Positions 34,349 to 42,719 of a stretch of DNA of 64,000 nt are shown one piece after another. Made by a program: the position numbers and the translations under genes. The number at the start of each line of letters is the position of its first letter. Within the stretch, counting starts at the first letter, position 1. This stretch comes from DASWOJ01 sp964250755 (GTDB lineage: Bacteria; Pseudomonadota; Alphaproteobacteria; Acetobacterales; Acetobacteraceae). A model generated the notes under the pieces. That model saw only the letters and a program-made list of their open reading frames with translations. It was not told where the DNA came from and searched no databases. Where the stretch lies: assembly GCA_964250755.1 (NCBI GenBank), contig CAXUHB010000004.1:124001-188000 (forward strand), read 5' to 3'.

Positions 34349-35467
34349 TCATGCTCCCGCACCCCGGTAGGCCCGCCGCTTCCAGACCGTCCCACGCCCC
34401 TGGTGATGATCCCAGGCGCTGCCGAGCGTTGCGGCCATGTAGAAGCAGGCGATCCCCGGCAGCGCGAGCGCCCACAAAGGCGATTGCCGGAACCGCCGGA
34501 GCGTCGGCATGTACGACGCTGCCGATCCCGCCCAGGCCAGCGCGCCCATCCACCGCGCCGCTCCGTGGCCGAACAGCGCCAGGGCCGGCGGCGCCAGCCA
34601 CACCAGCGCCAGCCCCGCCATGGTCCCCGCCAGCATCGCTGGCGAATGGCGCAACTGCACGTAGGCCGTCCGCGCCACCATGCGCCATATGTCGGCAGCG
34701 CCGGGGTAGGGACGCATGCTCCGCGCCAGCCCTGAATGCCCCAGCCACACCCGCCCGCCGCGCTTCACCGCCACGGCCAGCGCCACGTCATCAATCAGCG
34801 CGCCGCGCACTGCGGCGGTCCCGCCGATACGGTCCAGCGCCCGGCGGCGCAGCAGCATCGTGCCGCCCGCTGCCGCCGCCGTGCCGGTCATCGGGTCGTT
34901 CACGCGGGCGAAGGGGTAGAGCATCTGGAAGAAATAGACGAAGGCCGGCACCAGCGCCCGCTCCGCCAGCGACTGGCAGCGCAGCTCCACCATCTCCGAC
35001 ACCAGGTCCAGCCCGTCCCGCTCCGCCTTGGCCACCAGCGCCGCCACGTGCGCCGGGTCGTGCACGATGTCGGCGTCCGTCAGCAGCACCAACCCGGCCT
35101 GCCCCGCCGCTACGCCCTGCGCCACCGCCCACATCTTGCCGCTCCACCCCGGCGGGCGCGGGCGGCCGTCCAGCACGAGCAGCTCCCGCGGGCCACCCAT
35201 CAGCCCCCGCGCCAAGGCCCCAGTGCCGTCGGCGCTGCCATCGTCCACCACCACCACCCGCAGCGGCCCGGCATAGTCCTGCGCCAGCAGCGAGCTGACC
35301 GATGCCTCGATCCCCTCGGCCTCGTCCCGTGCCGGCACCACCACGTCCACCGCCGGCCAGGCCGGGGGCTGCACCGCCCGCAGCACCGGCCCTGCCTGCC
35401 AGAAGCGGCCATGCGCCAGCAGCAGGTAGGTCCAGGCCAGCAGGGCGGCGGCGGCGATCAAGGTCAC
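34349..35467 (-). CDS. hpnB: Hopanoid biosynthesis-associated glycosyltransferase HpnB
   Basis: A 372-residue membrane-associated GT2. It starts with a hydrophobic anchor (LIAAAALLAWTYLLLAHGRF). The catalytic domain follows, with VDVVVPARDEAEGIEASVSS, VVVVDDGSADGTGALAR and the acidic LLTDADIVHDP. Three C-terminal hydrophobic segments end in ALALPGIACFYMAATLGSAW, as in HpnB. Its acceptor is presumed to be a hopanoid or related lipid, but the reaction has not been firmly shown for the family. The start is a GTG at 35465-35467 overlapping the hpnA stop as GTGA; the frame upstream lies within hpnA. Confidence 0.92.
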   Translation of the reverse strand: MTLIAAAALLAWTYLLLAHGRFWQAGPVLRAVQPPAWPAVDVVVPARDEAEGIEASVSSLLAQDYAGPLRVVVVDDGSADGTGALARGLMGGPRELLVLDGRPRPPGWSGKMWAVAQGVAAGQAGLVLLTDADIVHDPAHVAALVAKAERDGLDLVSEMVELRCQSLAERALVPAFVYFFQMLYPFARVNDPMTGTAAAAGGTMLLRRRALDRIGGTAAVRGALIDDVALAVAVKRGGRVWLGHSGLARSMRPYPGAADIWRMVARTAYVQLRHSPAMLAGTMAGLALVWLAPPALALFGHGAARWMGALAWAGSAASYMPTLRRFRQSPLWALALPGIACFYMAATLGSAWDHHQGRGTVWKRRAYRGAGA

Positions 35468-36468
35468 GCCGGCAGCATCCCATTGGCGCGGAACCAGGTG
35501 ATGGCGTCCGCCACGCCCTCCCGCGCCGGGCGGGAGCGGTAGCCCAACTCCGCGGCGGCCTTGGCGTGGCTGAAGTACATGCGCTTCCTGGCCATCGCCA
35601 GCATCTCCCGAGTCACCCGCGGCTCGGTCCCGAAGGTGCGGGCAACGGCCTCCGCGCCGACCGCGACGGGCCACAGCAGAGCGTGGGACAGCCGCAGCCG
35701 CCGGGCTTCCGGCCTGCCCATCACGCTGTCCACGAGGCCGAGCAGCCGCGGCATGTCCACGTCCTCGCCGCCCAGGATGTAGGACTCGCCCACGCGCCCG
35801 CGCTCCAGCGCCAGCGCATGGCCCTCCGCCACGTCGTCCACGTGAACCAAGTTGAGGCCGGTGTCCACGTAGGCCGGCATGCGCCCGGCTGCGGCGTCCA
35901 GCACCATGCGCCCGGTGGGGGTGGGCTTCACGTCGCGCGGGCCGACGGGGGTGCTCGGGTTCACGATTACGGCGGGCACGCCCTCATCCCGCGCCAGGGC
36001 GCGGACGGCCTGCTCGGCTTGATACTTGGATTGCTTGTAGGCGCCGACGATCCCCTCGGGATGGACCGGCGTATCCTCGGTGCCTGGGGTTCCGTCGCCG
36101 ACCAGGCCCAGGGCGGCAACGCTGCTGCAATAGACCACACGCTCCACCCCGGCGTCCCGCGCCGTGCGCATCAGGGCGCGGGTGCCGTCCACGTTGGCGG
36201 CCATCATCGGGGCGGGGTCGGGCACCCACAGCCGGTAATCGGCGGCGACGTGCATAAGGTAGCGGCACCCCTGCACGGCGGCGTTCAGCGAGGCCGGGTC
36301 GCGCAGATCGCCCTCGACCAATTCGGCCTCCAGCCCCTCCAGGTTGCGCCGGTCCCCGCCCGCCCGCACCAGCAGCCGCAGCCGGTGCCCGCGGGCCAGC
36401 AGCGTGCGCGCGACGGCAGAGCCGACGAAGCCGGTCGCGCCGGTGACAAGGGTGGGGGATGCGGGCAG
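35464..36468 (-). CDS. hpnA: Hopanoid-associated sugar epimerase HpnA, with probable CTG start
   Basis: A 334-residue extended short-chain dehydrogenase. The Rossmann motif TLVTGATGFVGSAVARTLLA is coded from about codon 5. DVDMPRLLGLVDSVMGRPEA and the catalytic Y-x3-K (GAYKQSKYQAE) follow, with the family block VNPSTPVGPRDVKPTPTGRM. No ATG, GTG or TTG lies in frame between the stop codon upstream and the Rossmann motif. The only plausible start is CTG at 36466-36468, preceded by AAGGA with a seven-base spacer. The next GTG, at 36369, would delete the NAD-binding motif. HpnA is thought to act on the hopanoid side-chain sugar, but its exact substrate is not settled. It is the first gene of the leftward hpn operon. 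Confidence 0.9.
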   Translation of the reverse strand: MPASPTLVTGATGFVGSAVARTLLARGHRLRLLVRAGGDRRNLEGLEAELVEGDLRDPASLNAAVQGCRYLMHVAADYRLWVPDPAPMMAANVDGTRALMRTARDAGVERVVYCSSVAALGLVGDGTPGTEDTPVHPEGIVGAYKQSKYQAEQAVRALARDEGVPAVIVNPSTPVGPRDVKPTPTGRMVLDAAAGRMPAYVDTGLNLVHVDDVAEGHALALERGRVGESYILGGEDVDMPRLLGLVDSVMGRPEARRLRLSHALLWPVAVGAEAVARTFGTEPRVTREMLAMARKRMYFSHAKAAAELGYRSRPAREGVADAITWFRANGMLPA

Positions 36469-36573
36469 GGCAGGGTCCTTGGAAGTCGGAAGGGGGGTCT
36501 ATAGCTGGCCGGGCCGGCCTGGTGTAGGGGGGCGGCATGTTGAAGGCGCAAGGGACAGCGAGGCATGGCACGG

Positions 36574-36595
36574 CTCCCTCTCCCCTTGGGAGAGG
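36574..36595. repeat. Short copy of the dispersed palindromic repeat
   Basis: TCCCTCTCCCCTTGGGAGAGGA is the hairpin core of the repeat seen at 7989, 29143 and 29245. It lies in the 145-base divergent region between hpnA and hpnL, 19 bases before the hpnL TTG, so its right arm may lie close to that gene's ribosome-binding site. Confidence 0.6.
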
Positions 36596-36613
36596 AAGCA
36601 GGCAGCCCTCCAT

Positions 36614-37996
36614 TTGAAGCGCCTCTCCCTCCTCCTGGCCCTGGTCGGCCTGGCCGTGTCCGCCCTTCTGGTCGCCTGGTTCGACGCCGGGCAGGTGCTG
36701 CAGGCCGCGCTGTCCATTGGGTGGCGCGGCTTCGCGCTGCTGGCGCTATGGCAGGCCGGGTTGTTTCTGCTGTTAGGGCTGGCCTGGGCTGCCGTGCTGC
36801 CCGGCGTGCGCCCGGGCTGCCTCGTCTGGGGCCGCATGGTCCGCGACACCGCCACCACCTGCCTGCCGTTTTCCCCGGTGGGCGGCTACGTCATCGGCGC
36901 CCGCGCCGTCACGATGCTGGGCGTGCCCTGGCCCACCGCCGCCGCCGGCACCGCCGTGGACGTGACGACGGAGATCATCGCCCAAGCCCTGTTCTCCCTG
37001 TTCGGGCTGCTGGTGCTGCTGCTGCTGCGCCCGGGGTCGCCGTTGCTGCTGCCCCTGGCCGTGGGATTGGTTGCCGTGCTGGCCGCCCTCGCCATTGCCA
37101 TCCGCCGCCGCGCCGCCATCGGCCGCGGCCTGCGCTTCCTGGGCACGCGCCTGCTCGGCGAATGGTTCCAGCGCCAAGGCGGCCTGGACCAGGTCGGCGC
37201 AGAGCTGTCCCGCCTCTATGCCAGCCCCCGCCGCCTGGCGCTCGGCACCGTCCTGCACCTGCTGGCCTGGTTCGGCACAGGCGGCGGCACCTGGGTCAGC
37301 CTCCGCTTGCTCGGCCATGACGCCGACCTGATCGCCGTCCTGGCGCTGGAGGCCCTGCTCGACGCCCTCGTCGCCGCCGCCTTCGTCGTGCCCGGCGGGG
37401 CCGGCGTGCAGGAGGCCGGCTACGTTGGTCTGGGTGCGGCCTTCGGCGTCCCCCCCGACCTGGCGCTGGGCGTCTCCCTGCTCCGCCGCGCCCGCGACCT
37501 TGCGCTGGGCCTACCCATTCTGTTGACCTGGCAGGCGACCGAATGGCGCCGGGCCGGATACCGGGCTGGCCGCGCCGTGCGGGATGGCCTAGACGGTGCC
37601 GCGACACCCCCAGCCCGGAGCGCCTCGATGGCCGACACCCCCGAATACACCACCCTGTCCAACGGCCTGCGCTTCCATGACGAGGCCGTGGGCACCGGCG
37701 CGCAGCCGCAGGCCGGGCAGACCGTGGACGTGCACTACACCGGCTGGCTGAACGACAACGGCAAGCCCGGGCGCAAGTTCGACAGCTCGCGCGACCGCGG
37801 GGCGCCGTTCAGCTTCAAGCTGGGCGCGGGCCAGGTCATCAAGGGCTGGGACCTCGGCGTGGCCGACATGAAGGTCGGCGGGCGCCGCACCCTGGTGCTG
37901 CCGCCCGACCTCGCTTATGGCGGACGCGGCGCGGGCGGCGTCATCCCCCCCGGCGCGACGCTGATCTTCGACGTCGAGCTGCTCGGCATCCGGTAG
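36614..37996 (+). CDS. hpnL: HpnL-type membrane protein fused in frame to an FKBP-type peptidyl-prolyl isomerase
   Basis: One uninterrupted 460-codon reading frame. Codons 1-338 encode a multi-pass membrane protein of the HpnL/lysylphosphatidylglycerol synthetase-like family. It starts LKRLSLLLALVGLAVSALLV and has the conserved FSPVGGYVIGARAVTMLGVP and the late AAFVVPGGAGVQEAGYVGLG blocks. HpnL proteins are associated with hopanoid transport or remodelling. With no stop codon, a short linker (DGLDGAATPPARSAS) leads at codon 339 into a complete FKBP domain. The start is a TTG at 36614. An internal ATG at 37628 has GGAG seven bases upstream and could give free FKBP. Either a real fusion protein or two products from one frame is possible; the sequence cannot decide. 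Confidence 0.85.
   Translation: MKRLSLLLALVGLAVSALLVAWFDAGQVLQAALSIGWRGFALLALWQAGLFLLLGLAWAAVLPGVRPGCLVWGRMVRDTATTCLPFSPVGGYVIGARAVTMLGVPWPTAAAGTAVDVTTEIIAQALFSLFGLLVLLLLRPGSPLLLPLAVGLVAVLAALAIAIRRRAAIGRGLRFLGTRLLGEWFQRQGGLDQVGAELSRLYASPRRLALGTVLHLLAWFGTGGGTWVSLRLLGHDADLIAVLALEALLDALVAAAFVVPGGAGVQEAGYVGLGAAFGVPPDLALGVSLLRRARDLALGLPILLTWQATEWRRAGYRAGRAVRDGLDGAATPPARSASMADTPEYTTLSNGLRFHDEAVGTGAQPQAGQTVDVHYTGWLNDNGKPGRKFDSSRDRGAPFSFKLGAGQVIKGWDLGVADMKVGGRRTLVLPPDLAYGGRGAGGVIPPGATLIFDVELLGIR
37628..37996 (+). CDS. FKBP-type peptidyl-prolyl cis-trans isomerase (possible separate product of the hpnL frame)
   Basis: The last 122 codons of the hpnL frame form an intact single-domain FKBP. It has GQTVDVHYTGWLNDNGKPGR, FDSSRDRGAPFSFKLGAGQV, IKGWDLGVADMKVGGRRTLV and the closing PGATLIFDVELLGIR. 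The Tyr, Phe, Asp, Val/Ile and Trp residues that line the catalytic pocket are present. The length equals that of free-standing bacterial FKBPs (about 110-125). The ATG at 37628 with GGAG seven bases before it is a credible independent start, which would give a cytoplasmic isomerase. If translation only begins at 36614, this domain is instead tethered to the membrane. Confidence 0.75.
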   Translation: MADTPEYTTLSNGLRFHDEAVGTGAQPQAGQTVDVHYTGWLNDNGKPGRKFDSSRDRGAPFSFKLGAGQVIKGWDLGVADMKVGGRRTLVLPPDLAYGGRGAGGVIPPGATLIFDVELLGIR

Positions 37997-38012
37997 CGTC
38001 CCCCGCATCATC

Positions 38013-38951
38013 ATGGGCCCCACCCTCGTCACCCACTCCGGCAAGTTCCACTGCGACGAGGTGTTCGCCTACGCCGTGCTGCGCCATGCGCTCGGCCTGC
38101 ACCAGCCCGGCTCCGACCACATCCTGGTCCGCACCCGCGACCCCACCCTGATCGCGTCCGGCGATGTGGTGTGGGACGTGGGCCAGGTGTTCGACGCCGC
38201 CGCCAACCGCTTCGACCACCACCAGCGCGGCGCGCCGGCGCGGGCGGACGGCACGCCCTACAGCTCCGCCGGGCTGGTCTGGCAGGCCTACGGCCGCCGG
38301 GCCGTCGCTGCCCTGATCGGGGGAACCCTGGCCGACGCTGTCGCCGCCGACCTGGATGACGGCATCGTGCGCCGGATAGACGAGGTGGACAACGGCGTCG
38401 GCCCCGGCGGCGCGCCCGTCGTGCCGGAGCGGACCGGGCTGGGATCGCTGATCGGCGACTTCAACCCAGCCTGGGATGCCGACCGCGGCCCGGCGGCCGA
38501 GGATGCCGCGTTCCTGCAGGCCGCCGCCCTCGCCGACAGCGTGCTGCGCCGCCGCGTGGAGCAGGTGCGGGCGCGGCTGCTGGCGGACGGCGAGGTCGCT
38601 GCCGCCCACGCCGCCAGCGCCGATCCCCGCGTGCTGGAGCTGCCGCGCAACATGCCCTGGAAGGGCGCGGTCTTCGCCCACGGCCTGCCAGTGCTGTATG
38701 CCGTCTATCCCGCGGGCAACGGCAACTGGATGGTGGACACCATGCCGCCCGGCCCGGACTCCTTCGCCCAGCGCTTGCCCCTGCCCGAAGCCTGGGCCGG
38801 CCTGCCGGAGGCCGACCTGCCTGCGGCGACGGGCGTGCCGGATGCCGTCTTCGTCCATCTGCGCCGCTTCGTCGGCGCTGCCCGGTCCCGCGCCGGCGCC
38901 GTCGAGATGGCGCGGCGGTCCATCGCCCTCGCAGGCGGGATGGCCCCATAG
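38013..38951 (+). CDS. MYG1 family protein (DHH-type phosphoesterase/exonuclease)
   Basis: A 312-residue member of the MYG1/UPF0160 family. It has the family's N-terminal metal-binding start LVTHSGKFHCDEVFAYAVLR, with H-x-G-x-F-H-x-D-E. VVWDVGQVFDAAANRFDHHQ supplies the DHH-like His pair. IRRIDEVDNGVG-like DGIVRRIDEVDNGVG and SLIGDFNPAW are further family blocks. The eukaryotic homologue is a 3'-5' RNA exonuclease; bacterial members are less studied. It follows the FKBP domain by 16 bases on the same strand and may be in the same transcript. The C-terminal half matches the family throughout, so the protein looks complete. Confidence 0.9.
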   Translation: MGPTLVTHSGKFHCDEVFAYAVLRHALGLHQPGSDHILVRTRDPTLIASGDVVWDVGQVFDAAANRFDHHQRGAPARADGTPYSSAGLVWQAYGRRAVAALIGGTLADAVAADLDDGIVRRIDEVDNGVGPGGAPVVPERTGLGSLIGDFNPAWDADRGPAAEDAAFLQAAALADSVLRRRVEQVRARLLADGEVAAAHAASADPRVLELPRNMPWKGAVFAHGLPVLYAVYPAGNGNWMVDTMPPGPDSFAQRLPLPEAWAGLPEADLPAATGVPDAVFVHLRRFVGAARSRAGAVEMARRSIALAGGMAP

Positions 38952-39095
38952 CCTGGGCAGCGCGGCCATGCGGCGGTTGCACCGCAGCAAAACTCGGTTA
39001 AACCCTCCCAGCCCGCCAGGCGGTGGCCCGGACGCCCCACGGCGGATGCCGGCCAGCCGCCCATCACGGGCGGCTGGCGCCGTGAGGAGAGCAGG

Positions 39096-40634
39096 ATGAC
39101 GCAAGCACCGGTGCAGGACGACGCCCCGGCTGATCCCGATGCCCCGGCCGCCCTCGGCCTCCAAGGCAGCCTGGACATGCAGGCCAGCCTCGACGCCCCC
39201 GGCGCGCTCAGCATCGTCCTGCAGGGCGCGCTGTTCCAGGGCAACCTGATAGAAACCGCCAACCACTGCCGCCACTGGCGCACCCTGTTCCCGCAGGCCG
39301 AGATCATCCTGTCGCTGTCGCTGTCCGATGTGATGTTCGGGGATGTGCAGGGCGGCGTGTTCCAGACGATGCGCCTGGTCCCCACCCTGCGCCACGACGG
39401 CCATCTGCTCAGCGCTCTCGCTGTCATCCAGGCCAACTGCGACAAGGTCGCCCTGGCCGAGCCGGCGCTGCCGCTGCCGCCGATCAAGTCCGACACGCCC
39501 AAGCTGAACAACGCCAACCTGCAGATCGCCGCGGCCCAGCGCGGCCTGGCGCTGGCCACCGGGCGCCATGTCATGCGCGTGCGCAGCGACCTGCTGTTCC
39601 TAGACCGCAGCTTTCTGAAGCAATACGCCGCCTCCGCCGCGCTGCCCCGCGGCGGCGCCGCCGTTTTCCGTCAGCGCGTGCTGATCTCCTGGCTCTATAC
39701 CCTGAACCCCTACACGCTGGAGCGCATGCCGCTGCACTTCAGCGACTGGTTCCACTTCGGCCTGCTGGAGGACGTGCGGCGCATCTGGGACGTGCCGCCC
39801 ATGACGCTCGCCGATGCCATGCACTACCGGGTTCATCCCCATGCCCCCGGCTCCAACGCGCTGGAGCGTCTGTTCAACGTGCGGCTCGGGGTGGAGCAGC
39901 ACATCCTGTATCACTGCTTCAAGCCGAGCTTCCCCGCCCTGGTGCTCGACCGTCACAACGACCGCACCTCCGTCAAGCTCGCAATGGACATCCTGGTGGA
40001 CAACTTCGCCGTCTGCGACCTGGTGGCCGCCGCCTGCGTCTTCAACAAGTATTCCGGCGAGTTCACCGACCACCGCAAGCGCCACCACTGCGTGACGCGC
40101 GAGGACTGGCTGGCGATGGCGCGCGCCCCCGGCGCCGACCATGAGGCGACGCTGTCCCGCAAGATAGCCGCCGCCCAAGACGAGGCCGCGGCCGACCTGG
40201 CGGAGGGATTTCCCCGCACCTATGAGGCCGCCCGCCTGACCGCGAAGTCCGCGGCCCTGCTGAACGGCGAGCTGGCCGCGCACGGGCCGGACGGCACCGT
40301 CTTCTTCGGTCCCTACGTCGCGCTGCCGGGGGGCAGCTACCTGGCCACAGTCAACACGACCACCCTGGATGGCCCGGGGACGGTCTGGCTGCGCGCCACA
40401 TCGGGCGCCGGCGACCACCTGCTGGCCGAGTGCAGGATCGAGGTCGGCGCGGACGCGGCGGCCCGGCTGGAGCTGGCCTTCGACGTGGCTGCGGCCGGGG
40501 CGCGCAAGTTCGAGCTGGTGTGCCGCATCAAGGGACTGCGCGGCTTCGCCGTGTCCGGCATCACCGTGTCGGAGCGCCCGGGCAAGAGCTTGCTGCCTGG
40601 CCGCTGGCTCCGCCGCGAGGGCGCTTCCGCATGA
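39096..40634 (+). CDS. WavE-like lipopolysaccharide/polysaccharide synthesis protein
   Basis: A 512-residue protein. Residues about 30-320 resemble the WavE lipopolysaccharide-synthesis family (PF07507): LSIVLQGALFQGNLIETANH, ILSLSLSDV, then LNNANLQIAAAQRGLALATG and HVMRVRSDLLFLD. The phrase order (oligosaccharide-transfer start, L-NN-x-N-x-Q-I, then R-S-D) is the recognisable pattern. The C-terminal 170 residues form a beta-rich domain (SYLATVNTTTLDGPGTVWLR) that may bind carbohydrate. WavE is needed for core-oligosaccharide synthesis in Vibrio cholerae; the reaction is unknown. It heads a run of four genes (39096-43462) for modifying a surface polymer. The ATG at 39096 follows a GAGGAGAGCAGG ribosome-binding region. 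Confidence 0.75.
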   Translation: MTQAPVQDDAPADPDAPAALGLQGSLDMQASLDAPGALSIVLQGALFQGNLIETANHCRHWRTLFPQAEIILSLSLSDVMFGDVQGGVFQTMRLVPTLRHDGHLLSALAVIQANCDKVALAEPALPLPPIKSDTPKLNNANLQIAAAQRGLALATGRHVMRVRSDLLFLDRSFLKQYAASAALPRGGAAVFRQRVLISWLYTLNPYTLERMPLHFSDWFHFGLLEDVRRIWDVPPMTLADAMHYRVHPHAPGSNALERLFNVRLGVEQHILYHCFKPSFPALVLDRHNDRTSVKLAMDILVDNFAVCDLVAAACVFNKYSGEFTDHRKRHHCVTREDWLAMARAPGADHEATLSRKIAAAQDEAAADLAEGFPRTYEAARLTAKSAALLNGELAAHGPDGTVFFGPYVALPGGSYLATVNTTTLDGPGTVWLRATSGAGDHLLAECRIEVGADAAARLELAFDVAAAGARKFELVCRIKGLRGFAVSGITVSERPGKSLLPGRWLRREGASA

Positions 40635-40686
40635 GGCCCCGCCGCGCCGCTTGCTGCCTGGCCGCTCGCTGCCGGGCCGCCGCCTG

Positions 40687-41064
40687 ATGCCCACCATCGT
40701 CATGGACCTGGACGGCACCCTGACCGTGGAGGCCCCGGGCGTGGCCTATGCCGACCTGCAGCCCAACCTGGCCGTCGCCGCCAAGCTGCGCGAATACCGT
40801 GCCCAAGGCTTCAAGGTCGCCATCTACACCGCCCGCAACATGCGGACCCACGCCAAGTCCATCGGCGCCATCAACGCCCGCACCCTGCCCGGCATCATCG
40901 CCTGGCTGCAGGCCCACGACATCCCCTACGACGAAATCCACGTGGGCAAGCCCTGGCCTGAGGCCGGCGGCTTCTATGTGGATGACCGCGCCATACGTCC
41001 CGACGAGTTTGTAGCCCTCACCCACGCCGAGATCATGGCCCTCACCGGGGCACCCCTGGAATGA
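40687..41064 (+). CDS. HAD-family phosphatase-like protein, capsule-biosynthesis type
   Basis: A compact 125-residue HAD-superfamily protein without a cap domain. Motif I is at the N-terminus (IVMDLDGTLTVE). Motif II is the Thr in KVAIYTARNMR. Motif III/IV is GGFYVDDRAIRPDEF, with the conserved Lys in HVGKPW. Proteins of this size occur inside capsular and lipo-oligosaccharide clusters beside sugar nucleotidyltransferases, where they are thought to remove phosphate from a precursor. The ATG at 40687 is the natural start, and the 52-base gap from the WavE-like gene holds a degenerate duplicate of the preceding CTTGCTGCCTGGCCGCT sequence. Its stop overlaps the next ATG (ATGA). Confidence 0.85.
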   Translation: MPTIVMDLDGTLTVEAPGVAYADLQPNLAVAAKLREYRAQGFKVAIYTARNMRTHAKSIGAINARTLPGIIAWLQAHDIPYDEIHVGKPWPEAGGFYVDDRAIRPDEFVALTHAEIMALTGAPLE

Positions 41065-42719
41065 CCGCCGCGGAGCCGCGGGACGCGGGCGCGGACGCGG
41101 GCGAGCGCCCCCTGGTGCTCATCAACTCCGGCGCCTATGCGGCGCAGGAGTTCGTGGCCGAGTTCGGCGAGCTGCCGCCGGCCTTCCTGCCGGTAGGCCT
41201 GGGCCGGCTGTACGAGCTGCAGGCGCGCATCTTCCAGGGCTTGGACTGCGGGCTGCACCTGACCCTGCCCGAAAGCTTCCAGGTGCCGGCATGGGACGCG
41301 GCGCGGCTGCAGGCGCTGGGCTTCACGCTGATCCGCACGCCGGACGCGCTCAGCCTGGGGGCGGCGCTGCTGTATGCGCTGGGCCGGTTGGGCTTCCGCG
41401 GACGCCCGCTCCGCATCCTGCACGGGGACACCGTGGTGGGCGGCGTTGACCTGCATCTGGACGACGCCGCCGCAGTGATGGACGGCGGCGACGGCTACCG
41501 CTGGGCCAAGGTGGCAGTGTCTCCGGACGGCATGGTGGAGGCCGTGACCCGTCCGGACCAGATCGGCGCCGCCGCCTTCGGCCCGCGCCTGTGCGGCTAT
41601 TTCGCCTTCGGCAGCGCCGCCGGCTTTGCCGAAAAACTGGCAGTGGCGGAGGGCGACTTCTACGACGCCCTTAACCGCCAGGCCACTGAGACCGCCCTGC
41701 GCGCCATAACCCCGGCGCCGTGGCTGGACTTCGGTCACGTCCAGACCTTCTTCCGCTCCCGCCGCATCGTCACCACCGAGCGCGCGTTCAACAGCCTGCA
41801 GATCGGGGAGATGCACGTCCGCAAGCGCTCCGCCACCGCCGCCCCCAAGCTGCGGGCCGAGGCGCGCTGGCTGCGGGAGGCACCGCCTGCCATCGCCCCG
41901 TTCTGCGCCCGGCTGCTGCAGGAGGGGGAGGACGCGGACAGCTACTTCTACGACAGCGAATACGAGTACATGCCCACCCTGGCGGAGCTTTACGTGTTCG
42001 GCCGCGTGACGCCGCCGGCGTGGTCCCGGATCCTGGACTCCTGCACCAAGTTCGTGGACGCCTCCGTCCAGGCAGGCGGCCATGCCGAGGTGGACGGGCT
42101 GCTGCACCGGCTGGTGGTGGACAAGACGGCGGAGCGGCTGGACACCTTCGCAGCACAAGCCGGGCTGGACCTGGACGCGCCCAACACCTTGAACGGGACG
42201 CCCGCGCCGTCCCTGCGGCGGTGCCTGCGGGACATCGAGGCGACCTTGGCCGGCTGCGGCGACGCGCCGTCCGTCATGCACGGGGACTTCTGCTTCTCCA
42301 ACATCCTGTACAGCTTCCGCCGGGACCGCGTGCGCCTGATAGACCCGCGCGGCCTGACCGAGCGCGGGGAGTTCAGCCTGTATGGGGACCGGCGCTACGA
42401 TTTGGCCAAGCTGATGCACTCCATCGTTGGCCGCTACGACCTCATCATGGCCGGGCAGCACACGGGCGGGCGGGTGGGCGCGCAGGCGTTCGAGCTGTCA
42501 TTCCCCGCGGAGTCCTGGCGCGGGCAGATCGAGGCCATTGCCGCATCGCTGACCATGGGCGGGGTGCGGCTGGGGTCGGACGTGGTGTGGGCGACCATGG
42601 CTTCCTTGTTCCTGTCCATGCCGCCGCTGCATGCCGATAGGCCGGACCGCCAGGGCGCCTTCATCGCCAACGCGCTGCGGCTGCACCTGGAGGGACCGCC
42701 CATGGGCGCCGCGCGATGA
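41061..42719 (+). CDS. Two-domain protein: nucleotidyltransferase-like N-terminus, aminoglycoside-phosphotransferase-like kinase C-terminus
   Basis: A 552-residue protein. Residues about 15-230 look like a sugar nucleotidyltransferase fold: LVLINSGAYAAQEFVAEFGE, FLPVGLGRLYELQARIF and the metal-site-like RILHGDTVVGGVDL. From about residue 250 it is an APH-type kinase. The invariant motifs are the catalytic loop SVMHGDFCFSNILYSF and the metal loop RVRLIDPRG, followed by YDLAKLMHSIVG. The two halves suggest sequential phosphorylation and nucleotide activation of one small molecule, perhaps an unusual sugar, polyol or amino-alcohol for surface decoration; that is inference. Four-base ATGA overlaps at both ends tie it to the HAD gene and to the next nucleotidyltransferase. 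Confidence 0.8.
   Translation: MTAAEPRDAGADAGERPLVLINSGAYAAQEFVAEFGELPPAFLPVGLGRLYELQARIFQGLDCGLHLTLPESFQVPAWDAARLQALGFTLIRTPDALSLGAALLYALGRLGFRGRPLRILHGDTVVGGVDLHLDDAAAVMDGGDGYRWAKVAVSPDGMVEAVTRPDQIGAAAFGPRLCGYFAFGSAAGFAEKLAVAEGDFYDALNRQATETALRAITPAPWLDFGHVQTFFRSRRIVTTERAFNSLQIGEMHVRKRSATAAPKLRAEARWLREAPPAIAPFCARLLQEGEDADSYFYDSEYEYMPTLAELYVFGRVTPPAWSRILDSCTKFVDASVQAGGHAEVDGLLHRLVVDKTAERLDTFAAQAGLDLDAPNTLNGTPAPSLRRCLRDIEATLAGCGDAPSVMHGDFCFSNILYSFRRDRVRLIDPRGLTERGEFSLYGDRRYDLAKLMHSIVGRYDLIMAGQHTGGRVGAQAFELSFPAESWRGQIEAIAASLTMGGVRLGSDVVWATMASLFLSMPPLHADRPDRQGAFIANALRLHLEGPPMGAAR

Noticed and set aside
34303..34395. Upstream extension of HpnC
   Set aside because: The extra 31 residues are Gly/Arg-rich and overlap the end of hpnB; the ATG at 34302 gives the family start.
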